NCBI RefSeq assembly: GCF_018224885.1
Contig: NZ_JAGTXB010000027.1
Span: forward strand, 1-64,000
From: Chitinophaga hostae
Lineage (GTDB): Bacteria > Bacteroidota > Bacteroidia > Chitinophagales > Chitinophagaceae
DNA length: 64,000 nucleotides
Reading direction: 5' to 3'
Below the pieces are notes generated by a model. It did no database searches. It worked only from the letters and a program-made list of their open reading frames with translations, and had not been told where the DNA came from. Each line of letters opens with the position of its first letter. Position 1 is the first letter of the stretch. Of the stretch, positions 1 through 8,874 are shown piece by piece. Made by a program: the position numbers and the translations under genes.

Positions 1-23
1 TATTATAATATAAAACTCAACAC

Positions 24-857
24 ATGAACATTACAGATATTAATGGTACCGTGCAACTGTCGAATGGCGTACAAATGCCTTATTTCGGACTAGGTGTTTT
101 TAAAACAAAAGAAGGACAGGAGGTAGTTGACTCAGTAACGTATGCACTGGATGCAGGGTATCGGCATATTGATACGGCAGCTATTTATGGTAACGAAGAA
201 GGCGTAGGGATCGCCATTGAAAAAAATGCAACCGACCGTAAAGATATTTTTCTGACCACGAAAGTTTGGAATGCCGACCAGGGATACGACAGCACTTTAA
301 AAGCCTTTGACACTTCATTGGCTAAATTGAAAACAGACTACCTGGATCTGTACCTGGTACATTGGCCGGTAGCCGGAAAATACAAAGAAACGTGGCGTGC
401 CCTGGAGCAGCTGTATGCCGATGGCCGTGTGAAAGCGATTGGGGTCAGCAACTTCCTGCAACATCAGCTGGAAGATTTGTTCCAGACAGCCCATGTGCTG
501 CCGATGGTTGACCAGCTGGAGTTTCATCCTTACCTGGTGCAACCGTCCCTGCTGGATTTCTGTGAACAGCATAACATACAATACGAGGCCTGGAGCCCGC
601 TGATGCAGGGTAAAGCCTTTGATGTACCACTGCTGAAAGAATTGGCTGCAAAATATAAGGTATCGGTAGCCCAACTGGTATTAAGGTGGGACCTGCAGAA
701 AGGCGTAGTGACTATCCCAAAAAGCATTCGCAAAGACAGGGTGATATCCAACGCCGACATCTTCCGGTTTAATATCAGTGAAGAAGATGTACAAAAAATT
801 GCTGCGCTGGACCGCGGGGAAAGAGTAGGACCGGATCCGGCCAACTTTAACTTTTAA
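24..857 (+). CDS. Aldo/keto reductase (AKR5-like)
   Basis: NAD(P)H-dependent cytosolic carbonyl reductase of 277 aa, the usual size of a small AKR barrel. The complete AKR tetrad is visible: Asp50 and Tyr55 in DTAAIY, Lys80 in TTKVW and His113 in LVHWP. The signature GVSNF and the C-terminal IPKS cofactor-binding motif are also present. The overall pattern is closest to 2,5-diketo-gluconate reductase/prostaglandin F synthase-like AKRs; the substrate cannot be read from sequence. The ATG lies 24 bases into the window behind an AT-rich stretch. The gene is convergent with the class V aminotransferase, and a long inverted repeat starts three bases after its stop codon. Confidence 0.93.
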   Translation: MNITDINGTVQLSNGVQMPYFGLGVFKTKEGQEVVDSVTYALDAGYRHIDTAAIYGNEEGVGIAIEKNATDRKDIFLTTKVWNADQGYDSTLKAFDTSLAKLKTDYLDLYLVHWPVAGKYKETWRALEQLYADGRVKAIGVSNFLQHQLEDLFQTAHVLPMVDQLEFHPYLVQPSLLDFCEQHNIQYEAWSPLMQGKAFDVPLLKELAAKYKVSVAQLVLRWDLQKGVVTIPKSIRKDRVISNADIFRFNISEEDVQKIAALDRGERVGPDPANFNF

Positions 858-859
858 TT

Positions 860-1118
860 TTTGTCTTTCCCGGGATTAGGCTGATTTTGGTGATTTATTT
901 GTCTTTCCCAGGATTAGACTGATTTTGATGATTTGCAAGATTTTTCCATTTTGATTTTAAAAGATTCGGGAAGATATAAGCGGACTCCCCCTACATCTTC
1001 CCGAATCTTTTAAAATCAAACTATCACCCCAAAAAAATCCTGTAAATCATCAAAATCAGTCTAATCCTGGGAAAGACAAATAAATCATCAAAATCAGTTT
1101 AATCCCGGGAAAGACAAA
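860..1118. repeat. Long double-armed inverted repeat between convergent genes (element A)
   Basis: Each side carries two tandem copies of a roughly 35-base unit containing AGACTGATTTTGATGATTT or a close variant, in opposite orientation on the two sides. The outer ends (860-874 and 1104-1118) are perfect complements around CCCGGGAAAGAC. The centre is a second stem, AAAGATTCGGGAAGAT against ATCTTCCCGAATCTTT, around a loop near 977-994. The same unit recurs at 4509-4704. The right outer arm encodes the last six codons and stop of the aminotransferase. The transcript could form a very long hairpin that works as a terminator in both directions. Confidence 0.9.
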
Positions 1119-2226
1119 GTCCTGCGAATAATTTGTCTATGTCTTCCTTATTATTATAGAAATTCAGTGCAACGGTGAGTCTTCCGTTTTTATATCTCGC
1201 CATGATGTTATGCTGTACCAGTTTGGAATGTTGTTCCGGCGTGATGGCTAAACGTTGAATGGCGGAACGATGTGCAGGTACAAAATCGGAGAGCAGCGTT
1301 ATCTTATGTGCGGCTGCTTTTTCTGCCAGGTATTGGATGAGCGTTGCTACATATGCTTCAATATCGGCAATGCCTATACGATTTAAGTACGCTAATGCGT
1401 GTCCGAGTAACAGGATATTAATAAAGGGCAGTGTGCCGGTTTCAAAAGCCCGCGCGTTTTTCTTTGGCGTAAACTGCGTATAATCCTGTACCAGGTCGAA
1501 ATCAGGATTTTCATAGTCTACGTTATACCAGCTCATCACAGCGGGCGGATAGCGATCCAGTAGTTGTTGAGACGCATACATGGCGCCGGCGCCATACCCT
1601 GCAGTTACCCATTTATACCCATGAAAAATAAGAATATCAATATTACTGCCCGCAACATCAATATCATTTACCCCAAAGGATTGCGTGGCGTCTACGATAA
1701 AAATGATGTCATGTTGTTTGCATAACTGCCCGATGGCTTCCAGGTCCTGCCGGAAGCCGGTTCTGAACATTACATGGCTGGTGATCAGTATTTTGGTGGC
1801 GGGCGTTATCTGCGCTTCGATGTCTTCCAATGAGATATGTCCGCCGGCATTGCTGTTTACAAAATGCACAGTATGTCCGCGGTGCAGCCATCCCACAAAG
1901 CTGGTAGGAAATTCATCCCGCATGGTGATGACTTCATAGTCAAGAGGGAACATCTCATAGAGCAACGTCATGGCATGCGCGGTGTTGGTGACGAAAGCAA
2001 TTTCGCTGGCGCGGGCACGGATCATGTTTGCAAGGAGCTGCCGCACTTCATTTGCCTGGTGATCCCATCCCGGCATTACCAAACGTCCCTTGTTGCTGAG
2101 TTCGGTCAGCAGGGCAGTGCCCTTTTCCACCAGGGAGGTGCTGACAGGGCCGCCACCATTGGTAAATAAATAAACGCCATTACTGGTTACGGGGTAATCT
2201 GCCCTGATTGTTTCCCATTTATTCAT
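1099..2226 (-). CDS. Class V aminotransferase family PLP enzyme
   Basis: PLP-dependent enzyme of 375 aa from the cysteine desulfurase/isopenicillin-N-epimerase-like branch. Visible motifs are the cofactor Asp in IVDATQSFG and the Schiff-base lysine in FHGYKW. The N-terminal region has FTNGGG and NTAHAM, typical of the phosphate-binding side. No conserved catalytic Cys loop of IscS/SufS is apparent, so a desulfurase role is not supported; an epimerase, lyase or racemase role is possible. The longest frame starts at TTG (2232); the ATG at 2226 is preferred. The last residues (CLSRD) and the stop are encoded by the arm of the inverted repeat, so the C-terminus may be repeat-derived. Confidence 0.85.
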   Translation of the reverse strand: MNKWETIRADYPVTSNGVYLFTNGGGPVSTSLVEKGTALLTELSNKGRLVMPGWDHQANEVRQLLANMIRARASEIAFVTNTAHAMTLLYEMFPLDYEVITMRDEFPTSFVGWLHRGHTVHFVNSNAGGHISLEDIEAQITPATKILITSHVMFRTGFRQDLEAIGQLCKQHDIIFIVDATQSFGVNDIDVAGSNIDILIFHGYKWVTAGYGAGAMYASQQLLDRYPPAVMSWYNVDYENPDFDLVQDYTQFTPKKNARAFETGTLPFINILLLGHALAYLNRIGIADIEAYVATLIQYLAEKAAAHKITLLSDFVPAHRSAIQRLAITPEQHSKLVQHNIMARYKNGRLTVALNFYNNKEDIDKLFAGLCLSRD

Positions 2227-2372
2227 ATACAACCGGTTATACTATTTTATTAAATCCTGTGCGATAATAAGCAAAATAGATCAGTGTACAGCCCGGGCAT
2301 AACGATTATGTTTTTTATGTGATAACTTGCGGACGTTGCAGGATATATTTCATTTTATAAATAAGGTTTAGC

Positions 2373-4529
2373 ATGTTGAGAAAACGGTACCTCCTACTTT
2401 ATCCGATTCTTTTTTTATTTGTTTTTAAGGCTGGCGCGCAGCAGCTTTTCAGGAATGCTGCTGCTCCGATGAATGAGCGGGTAAATGACCTGCTGCATAC
2501 GCTAACGTTACCGGAGAAGATTTCATTGCTGGGTTATAACAGTCCGGCAATAGAACGCTTACAACTACCGGCCTATAACTGGTGGAACGAGGCCCTGCAC
2601 GGTATTGCCCGGGGCGGGGAGGCTACAGTATATCCGCAGGCGATCGGGCTTTCCGCGACCTTTAATGCGCCGTTGGCACGGGAGGTAGCCAATACCATTT
2701 CCACTGAAGCGCGTGCTAAATATAACCTGGCGGTGCAACAGCACCGGCATGTACAATACCTGGGACTTAATTTCTGGACACCGAACATCAATATTTTTCG
2801 TGACCCGCGCTGGGGTCGGGGACAGGAAACATATGGTGAAGATCCTTACCTGACTGCTACTATGGCGGGTGCTTTTGTACAAGGCCTGCAGGGAGATGTA
2901 CCTGGCATGCTGAAAACAGCCGCATGTGCGAAGCATTTTGCAGTACACAGCGGCCCTGAGGCGGACCGTCATAGTTTTAATGCGATCATCGACGAAAAAG
3001 ACCTGCGGGAAACCTATCTCTACGCGTTTAAAAAACTGGTAGATGGTAAGGTAGAATCGATTATGTGTGCCTATAACCGGGTAAACAGTCAGCCTTGCTG
3101 CACCGGGAATACTTTGCTGCAGGATATCCTGCGGCATGAGTGGAAGTTTGGCGGGCAGGTGGTAACCGATTGCTGGGCGCTGGATGACATCTGGTTAAGA
3201 CATAAAGCTATTCCGACCCGCGAAGAGGTAGCTGCGGCGGCTGTCAAAGCGGGGGTAAACCTGGACTGCGCCAATATTTTGCAGGACGATGTGATGAAGG
3301 CTATTAAAAAAGGATGGCTTAGTGCTGCGGACGTAGACAGTGCACTCAGCGCCAGTTTACGGACCCAGTTAAAACTGGGCTTGTATGATGCTGCCGGAGC
3401 AAGTCCTTACAGCCACTTTGGAGCGGATAGCGTTAATAATAACTACCATGCCCGGCTGGCCCGTGAAGCGGCTCGGGAGAGCATGGTATTGCTGAAGAAT
3501 GATGGCATATTGCCGTTACAGGCAGACAAATATGCTTCTATGCTGGTAACCGGTTCCAACTCCGCATCGCTGGAAGCACTGATGGGCAACTATCACGGCG
3601 TATCTGGTGATATGGTGACGTTTGCCGCCGGATTGGCAAAGGCAGCAGGACCTGGTATGGCTATGCAGTATGACCAGGGTTGCGATTTCACCGATACCGT
3701 GCATTTTGGTGGTATCTGGGCTTCCCAGAACTGCGATGTAACCGTAGCCGTTATTGGTCTCACCCCCTTGCTGGAAGGTGAAGAAGGAGATGCCTTTCTG
3801 TCCGCCTCCGGAGGAGATAAAAGTACGCTGAGTTTACCCCGTTCGCAGATTGCCTTTATGAAGAAACTGAGAGCGGCGCACAAAAAGCCGATCGTTGCGG
3901 TAATTACCGCCGGCAGCGCGGTAGATGCAGCAGCGATTGCTCCATACGCAGATGCGGTGATCCTGGCCTGGTACCCGGGTGAGCAGGGAGGCAATGCCCT
4001 CGCAGATATCATCTTCGGAAAATATTCGCCCGCAGGGCGACTGCCGGTTACTTTTTATAAATCCCTGCAGGATTTACCGGACTATAAAGACTATAGCATG
4101 AAGAACCGTACCTATCGCTATTTTAAAGGGGCAGTAGATTATGCTTTTGGCTACGGTCTCAGCTACACGAAGTTTGACTACGCATGGCAAACAGCACCGG
4201 CAAAAACATACCATTCAAACGATACTATCCGTGTATCCGTTGCTGTTAAAAACAGCGGCGCCTTTGACGGAGATGAAGTAGTGCAGGCTTATATCAGTTA
4301 CCCAAATATGGAACGTATGCCTGTGAAGGAGCTGAAAGCATTTAAACGCATCCCGGTTAAACAGGGCGCACAGGAAATAGTAGAACTGGCCATTCCCGTA
4401 GCAGAACTGCAGAAATGGGACCTGTCGCAACATGCCTGGAAAACATATAAAGGCACGTATAAGCTGAATATTGGTAAGAGCGCTGATAACTTTGTGCTTA
4501 CGCGCGAGTTTTTTCTTGCCCAGGATTAG
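2373..4529 (+). CDS. Glycoside hydrolase family 3, beta-xylosidase/beta-glucosidase type
   Basis: Secreted or periplasmic exo-glycosidase of 718 aa with an N-terminal signal peptide ending near GAQQ. The GH3 N-terminal barrel carries KHFAVHSGPE and the nucleophile Asp266 in VVTDCWALDD. The second alpha/beta sandwich domain follows (around 370-590), and a C-terminal fibronectin-III-like domain (around 620-715) contains VKNSGAFDGDEVVQAYI. The TDCWA form of the nucleophile loop and the NEALHG motif are typical of plant/bacterial beta-xylosidase-like GH3 enzymes; the exact sugar is inferred. The final residues LAQD and the stop are encoded by the left arm of inverted-repeat element B. The gene is convergent with the Na+/H+ antiporter. 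Confidence 0.92.
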   Translation: MLRKRYLLLYPILFLFVFKAGAQQLFRNAAAPMNERVNDLLHTLTLPEKISLLGYNSPAIERLQLPAYNWWNEALHGIARGGEATVYPQAIGLSATFNAPLAREVANTISTEARAKYNLAVQQHRHVQYLGLNFWTPNINIFRDPRWGRGQETYGEDPYLTATMAGAFVQGLQGDVPGMLKTAACAKHFAVHSGPEADRHSFNAIIDEKDLRETYLYAFKKLVDGKVESIMCAYNRVNSQPCCTGNTLLQDILRHEWKFGGQVVTDCWALDDIWLRHKAIPTREEVAAAAVKAGVNLDCANILQDDVMKAIKKGWLSAADVDSALSASLRTQLKLGLYDAAGASPYSHFGADSVNNNYHARLAREAARESMVLLKNDGILPLQADKYASMLVTGSNSASLEALMGNYHGVSGDMVTFAAGLAKAAGPGMAMQYDQGCDFTDTVHFGGIWASQNCDVTVAVIGLTPLLEGEEGDAFLSASGGDKSTLSLPRSQIAFMKKLRAAHKKPIVAVITAGSAVDAAAIAPYADAVILAWYPGEQGGNALADIIFGKYSPAGRLPVTFYKSLQDLPDYKDYSMKNRTYRYFKGAVDYAFGYGLSYTKFDYAWQTAPAKTYHSNDTIRVSVAVKNSGAFDGDEVVQAYISYPNMERMPVKELKAFKRIPVKQGAQEIVELAIPVAELQKWDLSQHAWKTYKGTYKLNIGKSADNFVLTREFFLAQD

Positions 4530-4704
4530 ACTGATTTTGATGATTTAGATGATTTTTTCTTTTGGTGATTTTTAAAAGATTTTTGATTTAAAAGATTAGG
4601 GAAGATAACAGCATATATCCGCTGTCATCTTCCCTAATCTTTTAAAATCAAAAGAAAAAATCATCTAAATCATCAAAATCAGTCTAATCCTGGGCAAGAA
4701 AAAA
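4509..4704. repeat. Long inverted repeat between convergent genes (element B)
   Basis: Outer arms TTTTTTCTTGCCCAGG (4509-4524) and its complement (4689-4704) are followed inward by the same GGATTAGACTGATTTTG unit found in element A, here once per arm. An inner stem pairs AAAGATTAGGGAAGAT with ATCTTCCCTAATCTTT, closed by ACAGC/GCTGT. The left arm contains the GH3 stop codon. The right arm ends five bases before the antiporter stop. It is related in sequence and layout to the repeat at 860-1118 and is probably a bidirectional terminator; its origin is unknown. Confidence 0.9.
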
Positions 4705-4708
4705 TCCG

Positions 4709-5941
4709 CTATACCATCCGATCCACCACTTTCTTCAGTGTAAGCCCCTGGATAATGATAGAGAATAACACTACAAAGTAGCTGGCCGACAAAATGATTT
4801 CCTTGTAATCAGAATCCGGCAGTGAAAGCGCCAATGCAACGGAAATGCCCCCACGAAGTCCTGCCCATACAAGAATAGTAATGCTCCTGTAGTTAATATT
4901 GAGTGTACGTTTTAACAGGATAGAAGGCAAGGTGATACTGAGTGCGCGGGCTATCAGCACAAATGCGGTGGCCATTAAACCGGTGAACCAGTAGTTTTTC
5001 AGGAAAGGCATAATCACGATCTGCAAGCCTATCATTACAAATAAGATAGTGTTCAGCAATTCATCTATCAGGCTCCATACATTATGAAAATAGTGCTGCA
5101 TATCTTCCGACTGTTTGGTACCGAGAGAGGTATTACCCAGGATCAGACCAGCCGACACCGCGGCCAGCGGAATGGATACGTGTAACATGGCTCCCAGCAA
5201 GGATATCACCATCACCATAGATAACGATACCATTACAATGATCTGGAAATCATCTACCCGTTTCATGGTACGGTAGGCTACAATGGCGGAAATTACACCC
5301 AGTATAATGCCGCCAAATACTTCCTGTGAAAAGAGTGCAGCCGCATGCGCCAGTGATACGTGGGTGTCTGCCTGTCCGGCTACTTCTTTCAATATTACAA
5401 ACAACAGGATACCGGTACCATCATTTAATAAAGATTCGCCGCCAATGATCGTTTCGAGGGCTGGTGGTACTTTCGATTTTTTTAGGATGGACAGCACTGC
5501 TACCGGATCGGTAGGTGAAATCAATGCACCAAAAAGCAGGCAATATACCAGTGGTATATTAATATGCATCAGTGTTGTAGCCCAATATAACAGGAATCCG
5601 AATATAAAAGTAGAGCCAACCACACCTACTGTACTAAGTACGAGTACCGGGTATCGTTGGGCCTTTAGTTTGTTAAAATCAAAATGAAGCGCGCTGGCAA
5701 AGAGCAGGAAGCCTAACATTACATCCAGTAAGGTGCCGGTGAAATCGATACCGTTAGTAACATCTTTGATAAAGGTAAATGCGTCCGGAAATATTTTACC
5801 GGTCAGGGAAATCAACAGGGATAATAAGAGTGAAACCACGATTACGCCTATGGTTCCGGGCAGTTTAATAAAACGGTTGTTGATATAGGAAATTAAAGCA
5901 CTAATGGTAACTAAAGCCGTTATCAGCGTAAATGTGTTCAT
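4709..5941 (-). CDS. Na+/H+ antiporter, CPA1 (NhaP-like) family
   Basis: Inner-membrane cation/proton antiporter of about 410 aa with 11-13 hydrophobic segments along its whole length. The NhaP/CPA1 signature is present: the ALISPTDPVAVLSILK helix, the GGESLLNDGTGILLFV helix carrying the conserved Asp, and a late RAL...VWAGLRGGISVALALSLP segment. Family members exchange Na+ or K+ for protons for pH and salt homeostasis; which ion applies here cannot be read from sequence. There is no long C-terminal cytoplasmic regulatory tail. The longest frame uses TTG at 5947; the ATG at 5941 is preferred. Confidence 0.92.
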   Translation of the reverse strand: MNTFTLITALVTISALISYINNRFIKLPGTIGVIVVSLLLSLLISLTGKIFPDAFTFIKDVTNGIDFTGTLLDVMLGFLLFASALHFDFNKLKAQRYPVLVLSTVGVVGSTFIFGFLLYWATTLMHINIPLVYCLLFGALISPTDPVAVLSILKKSKVPPALETIIGGESLLNDGTGILLFVILKEVAGQADTHVSLAHAAALFSQEVFGGIILGVISAIVAYRTMKRVDDFQIIVMVSLSMVMVISLLGAMLHVSIPLAAVSAGLILGNTSLGTKQSEDMQHYFHNVWSLIDELLNTILFVMIGLQIVIMPFLKNYWFTGLMATAFVLIARALSITLPSILLKRTLNINYRSITILVWAGLRGGISVALALSLPDSDYKEIILSASYFVVLFSIIIQGLTLKKVVDRMV

Positions 5942-6060
5942 AAGCAAATCGAATAATGCCAGTTAAAAAATCAGGTTCCTAATGATGCTACAGTTATTTC
6001 CGGGAGGCTTTAAAGATAGAAAAAAATGTGGCAAATCATTGGCTGACCGGCATTACCAGG

Positions 6061-6405
6061 TTACTTTTTTTTGGAAGATTTCGCTTTTCCGTTAAATTCT
6101 AATGCCATTTTAATCCAATACTGCAATTGTTTCTTTGTATGCAGTTCATCTTCCCCAACATAAATAAAGCCTTTCATTTCTTTTCCGCCATGCACCATTG
6201 GTTTAGCTCCGGGTGATGCTTCCAGTGCTTCGTCTGATTTTTCAGGATCTATTCTTACCATTATGGTATCGGGACGAACGCCTACGCACATTTTATCATT
6301 GACCATAAAACAAAGTCCGCCAAACATTTTCTTTTCTTCGATATTGCTGGTAGATGCCGACAGGATTTCGCGCACACGGTCGGCCAGTTTTTCATTATAT
6401 GCCAT
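6061..6405 (-). CDS. TfoX N-terminal-domain protein
   Basis: Small cytosolic protein of 114 aa. The stretch KMFGGLCFMVNDKMCVGV followed by DTIMVRIDPEKSDEAL is the typical core of the TfoX N-terminal domain. In Proteobacteria full TfoX regulates competence; Bacteroidota have many stand-alone copies with no shown role, so no competence function is claimed. The C-terminus is a lysine/serine tail (KAKSSKKK). It lies just downstream of the beta-lactamase-like gene on the same strand, with a gap of 39 bases, so co-transcription is possible. Confidence 0.85.
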   Translation of the reverse strand: MAYNEKLADRVREILSASTSNIEEKKMFGGLCFMVNDKMCVGVRPDTIMVRIDPEKSDEALEASPGAKPMVHGGKEMKGFIYVGEDELHTKKQLQYWIKMALEFNGKAKSSKKK

Positions 6406-6444
6406 GATGATGTTTTTGGGAGATAATAAAGATACGATTTCCCA

Positions 6445-7503
6445 CTAATTGCCGTAACGTTTTTCCAGCGCACTCCTTAGCAATGCCAGTGCCTCGTACA
6501 CCTGGTCATTTTGTTGATTGGTAAAGAAGATATAGGCCCTGTTGGCTGTTTTTACAAGATGTACTTCTGTGATAAAGGTGCCGGGGTTACCGGTATTTTC
6601 GCTCACCTGGTGACCGGCTTCGTTGAGATGCCAGAACCAACCCACTGCAAAGGTGGGTAAACCATAATGAAGGAAATTAAACTGATCGGTGGTTAACATT
6701 GTTGATTGACCGTTCAGTCCCTTTAGTTGCTCTTGAATGAACCGTGCGTAGTCGGGGAGCGAGGCGTTGATATTACCAGCTGCCAGCAACCAGTTGAGTT
6801 TATAATTACTGGCAGGAGGTTCCGGTTTACCGCTGGCATCATGTCCCCAGGTTTGCGTGCTGTCGGGATAATTGGGACTACCAAATCCCAGCTGAATGTG
6901 TAGCTGTTGATTCAGGTCATGAATCAGCTGTGGATAGCTTTTATGTGCCGCTTTCTCCAGCATCAGACCGGCCAGTACATAACCGGCGTTTGTAAGGTTA
7001 AGCGCCGCTGTATCGGTTACCGGTGGTTGCTGCAGCAGCCATTTCACAAAAGCATAGCGTTGTTCCGTCTCATTCCCCCGGATCTGTTCTTTTGCAGGAG
7101 CTGCGTTGGTATAGCTATAACGGGGAAGTTTATTGCGGAAGGTAAGCGCCTGCAATAACGTGATATCATGATAGGCGGCATGGCTGCCTTTCCTGAGTTC
7201 GGGAAAGAGTGCGAAGAAGGGTGTATCCCATGCAATGGCTTTTTTCTTTACCTGCAGGGCAGCTATCATACCGGTAATGGCTTTGGTATTGGAACCGATG
7301 CGGAACCGGTCGTTGAGTGTGGCAGGGGTATTGGCTTTTTTGTCGCCGAGCATTTCCATCTCCAGGATACTGTCGGCCGATACCACTGCATAGCCCAGTG
7401 CGGGAATATGCCAGGCCCGCCGGATGCTGTCGGCCATTGGTTTGAATGATTGGGCACAGATGGACATTGGTAACAGGAGCAGGGCCAGCGCGGGTATCTT
7501 CAT
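6445..7503 (-). CDS. Serine hydrolase, beta-lactamase/penicillin-binding-protein-like
   Basis: Exported serine hydrolase of 352 aa (Pfam Beta-lactamase fold, class C/EstB-like). The signal peptide ends around SICAQ. The catalytic SxxK motif is Ser71-Asn-Thr-Lys74 in RIGSNTK, and a second-motif Tyr lies in the YTNA or NAGY region. GNPGTF near the C-terminus takes the place of the third KTG-like motif. Relatives include D-aminopeptidases, esterases and peptidoglycan-acting enzymes; true beta-lactamase activity is not implied. The longest frame begins at TTG 7515; the ATG at 7503 directly precedes the signal peptide and is preferred. Confidence 0.85.
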   Translation of the reverse strand: MKIPALALLLLPMSICAQSFKPMADSIRRAWHIPALGYAVVSADSILEMEMLGDKKANTPATLNDRFRIGSNTKAITGMIAALQVKKKAIAWDTPFFALFPELRKGSHAAYHDITLLQALTFRNKLPRYSYTNAAPAKEQIRGNETEQRYAFVKWLLQQPPVTDTAALNLTNAGYVLAGLMLEKAAHKSYPQLIHDLNQQLHIQLGFGSPNYPDSTQTWGHDASGKPEPPASNYKLNWLLAAGNINASLPDYARFIQEQLKGLNGQSTMLTTDQFNFLHYGLPTFAVGWFWHLNEAGHQVSENTGNPGTFITEVHLVKTANRAYIFFTNQQNDQVYEALALLRSALEKRYGN

Positions 7504-7547
7504 AAAAAAATCCAAAGGTAAAAGGTCTCCGGGATAATCTCAAATTG

Positions 7548-8786
7548 TTAATGCGCCATTGCAGGCGCACTGGCACCGGCAGTTCCGGCCGTCTTGATGT
7601 TCCGGCCGCATATCACTAAAATCAGTAATGCCAGCAGCGAGGATCCACACATGGTGATTGCCATGGGGGTGGCCGTGTGCGTATTGTATAAGCTCACTAC
7701 CGTAGAAGCCAGCGAGCCGATACCCATTTGCACGGCTCCCATCAGGGAAGATGCACTGCCCGCATTTTTTGTAAATGGCGCCAGCGATAATGCTGCTGTA
7801 TTGGGGTTTATAAAACCCAGGCAACAAAGGAAGATAAACAAAAGGGTGATGGTGCCAGCCAGCGATAACCAGTTATTCCAGGCACATAATACAAAAACAG
7901 CCCCGGTAAGCGTTTGTGCGGTGAGCGCTACAGGTACGATTTGCTCACTTTTAAAACGTTTCAACATCAGGCTGTTCACCTGGCTGGAGCCGATGAGTCC
8001 TATCGACAGGAAAGCGAATACCCAGCCATAGGCTTTGTCGCTCAGCTTAAAAATATCCATAAATACCTGTGGTGAAGCAGATACATAGGCAAACAGTCCT
8101 GAAAAGGAAATGGCGCCTGCAAAGCAATAGGTATAAAACTGTGGCTCACTTACCACCTGCAGGAAATTATTGATGATAGGCCTGGGTTTGAGCGACATAG
8201 AAGTATCTGGCTTATAACTTTCCGGCAGCCAGAAAATAGTGGCCAGCAGGATCATGGCACCCATTATACCCAGTATCAGGAATACGGCATGCCAGCTGAA
8301 AGCGCTGGTCACATAACTTCCAACCGTTGGCGCTATCATAGGAGAGGTGCCTACAACCAGCATCAGCAACGCAAATACTTTGGCATTTTCGTTAACGGGA
8401 AACAGGTCCCGCACCATCGCCACAGAGGCCACCGCCGCAGCACAACTGCCGATTGCCTGTATAAAACGCAGCGCGATCAGCCCGTTTAAGGACGATGCAT
8501 AAATACAACCGATAGAAGATATCACATACAGAAAAAGGCCTATATACAACGGTTTCTTTCTGCCAAAGCGGTCCAGCAACGGCCCGTATAACAGCTGTCC
8601 GGCAGAAATACCAATAAAGAAACTGGAAAGGGAAAGCGCCACCCTGGAAGGGTCTACGCCTAAATCCTTTCCTATAGCCGGAAAGCCGGGAAGGTACATG
8701 TCAATGGAAAATGGTCCTAATGCAGTAAGTGTACCCAATATAAGAATCAGCGAAATATATTTCGATCTGGAGTGTTCGTTGGTCAA
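7548..8786 (-). CDS. Bcr/CflA-family multidrug efflux MFS transporter
   Basis: Inner-membrane proton-driven drug exporter of 412 aa with 12 predicted membrane segments. The N-terminal LGPFSIDMYLPGFPAI is the Bcr/CflA signature and LLYGPLLDRFGRKKPLYIGL is the MFS motif A between helices 2 and 3. FINPNTAALSLAPF lies in the helix-10 region typical of the family. Substrates could include bicyclomycin, chloramphenicol-like drugs or small metabolites; this cannot be resolved. No ATG lies between the upstream in-frame sequence and the first helix, so the TTG at 8786 is the best start. It is followed by the serine hydrolase gene on the same strand, 44 bases away. Confidence 0.9.
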   Translation of the reverse strand: MTNEHSRSKYISLILILGTLTALGPFSIDMYLPGFPAIGKDLGVDPSRVALSLSSFFIGISAGQLLYGPLLDRFGRKKPLYIGLFLYVISSIGCIYASSLNGLIALRFIQAIGSCAAAVASVAMVRDLFPVNENAKVFALLMLVVGTSPMIAPTVGSYVTSAFSWHAVFLILGIMGAMILLATIFWLPESYKPDTSMSLKPRPIINNFLQVVSEPQFYTYCFAGAISFSGLFAYVSASPQVFMDIFKLSDKAYGWVFAFLSIGLIGSSQVNSLMLKRFKSEQIVPVALTAQTLTGAVFVLCAWNNWLSLAGTITLLFIFLCCLGFINPNTAALSLAPFTKNAGSASSLMGAVQMGIGSLASTVVSLYNTHTATPMAITMCGSSLLALLILVICGRNIKTAGTAGASAPAMAH

Positions 8787-8874
8787 GGTAAAGCTGGCTT
8801 TAGAAAATGCAGCGCAAAAATAAGCAGAAAAATTGAGGCGGGAGGAGGGCGATTGTCTGATCCCTGTAAAGATC

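Noticed and set aside
860..1118. Element A as an insertion sequence or CRISPR array
   Set aside because: No transposase gene lies inside, and the units are inverted rather than evenly spaced direct repeats.
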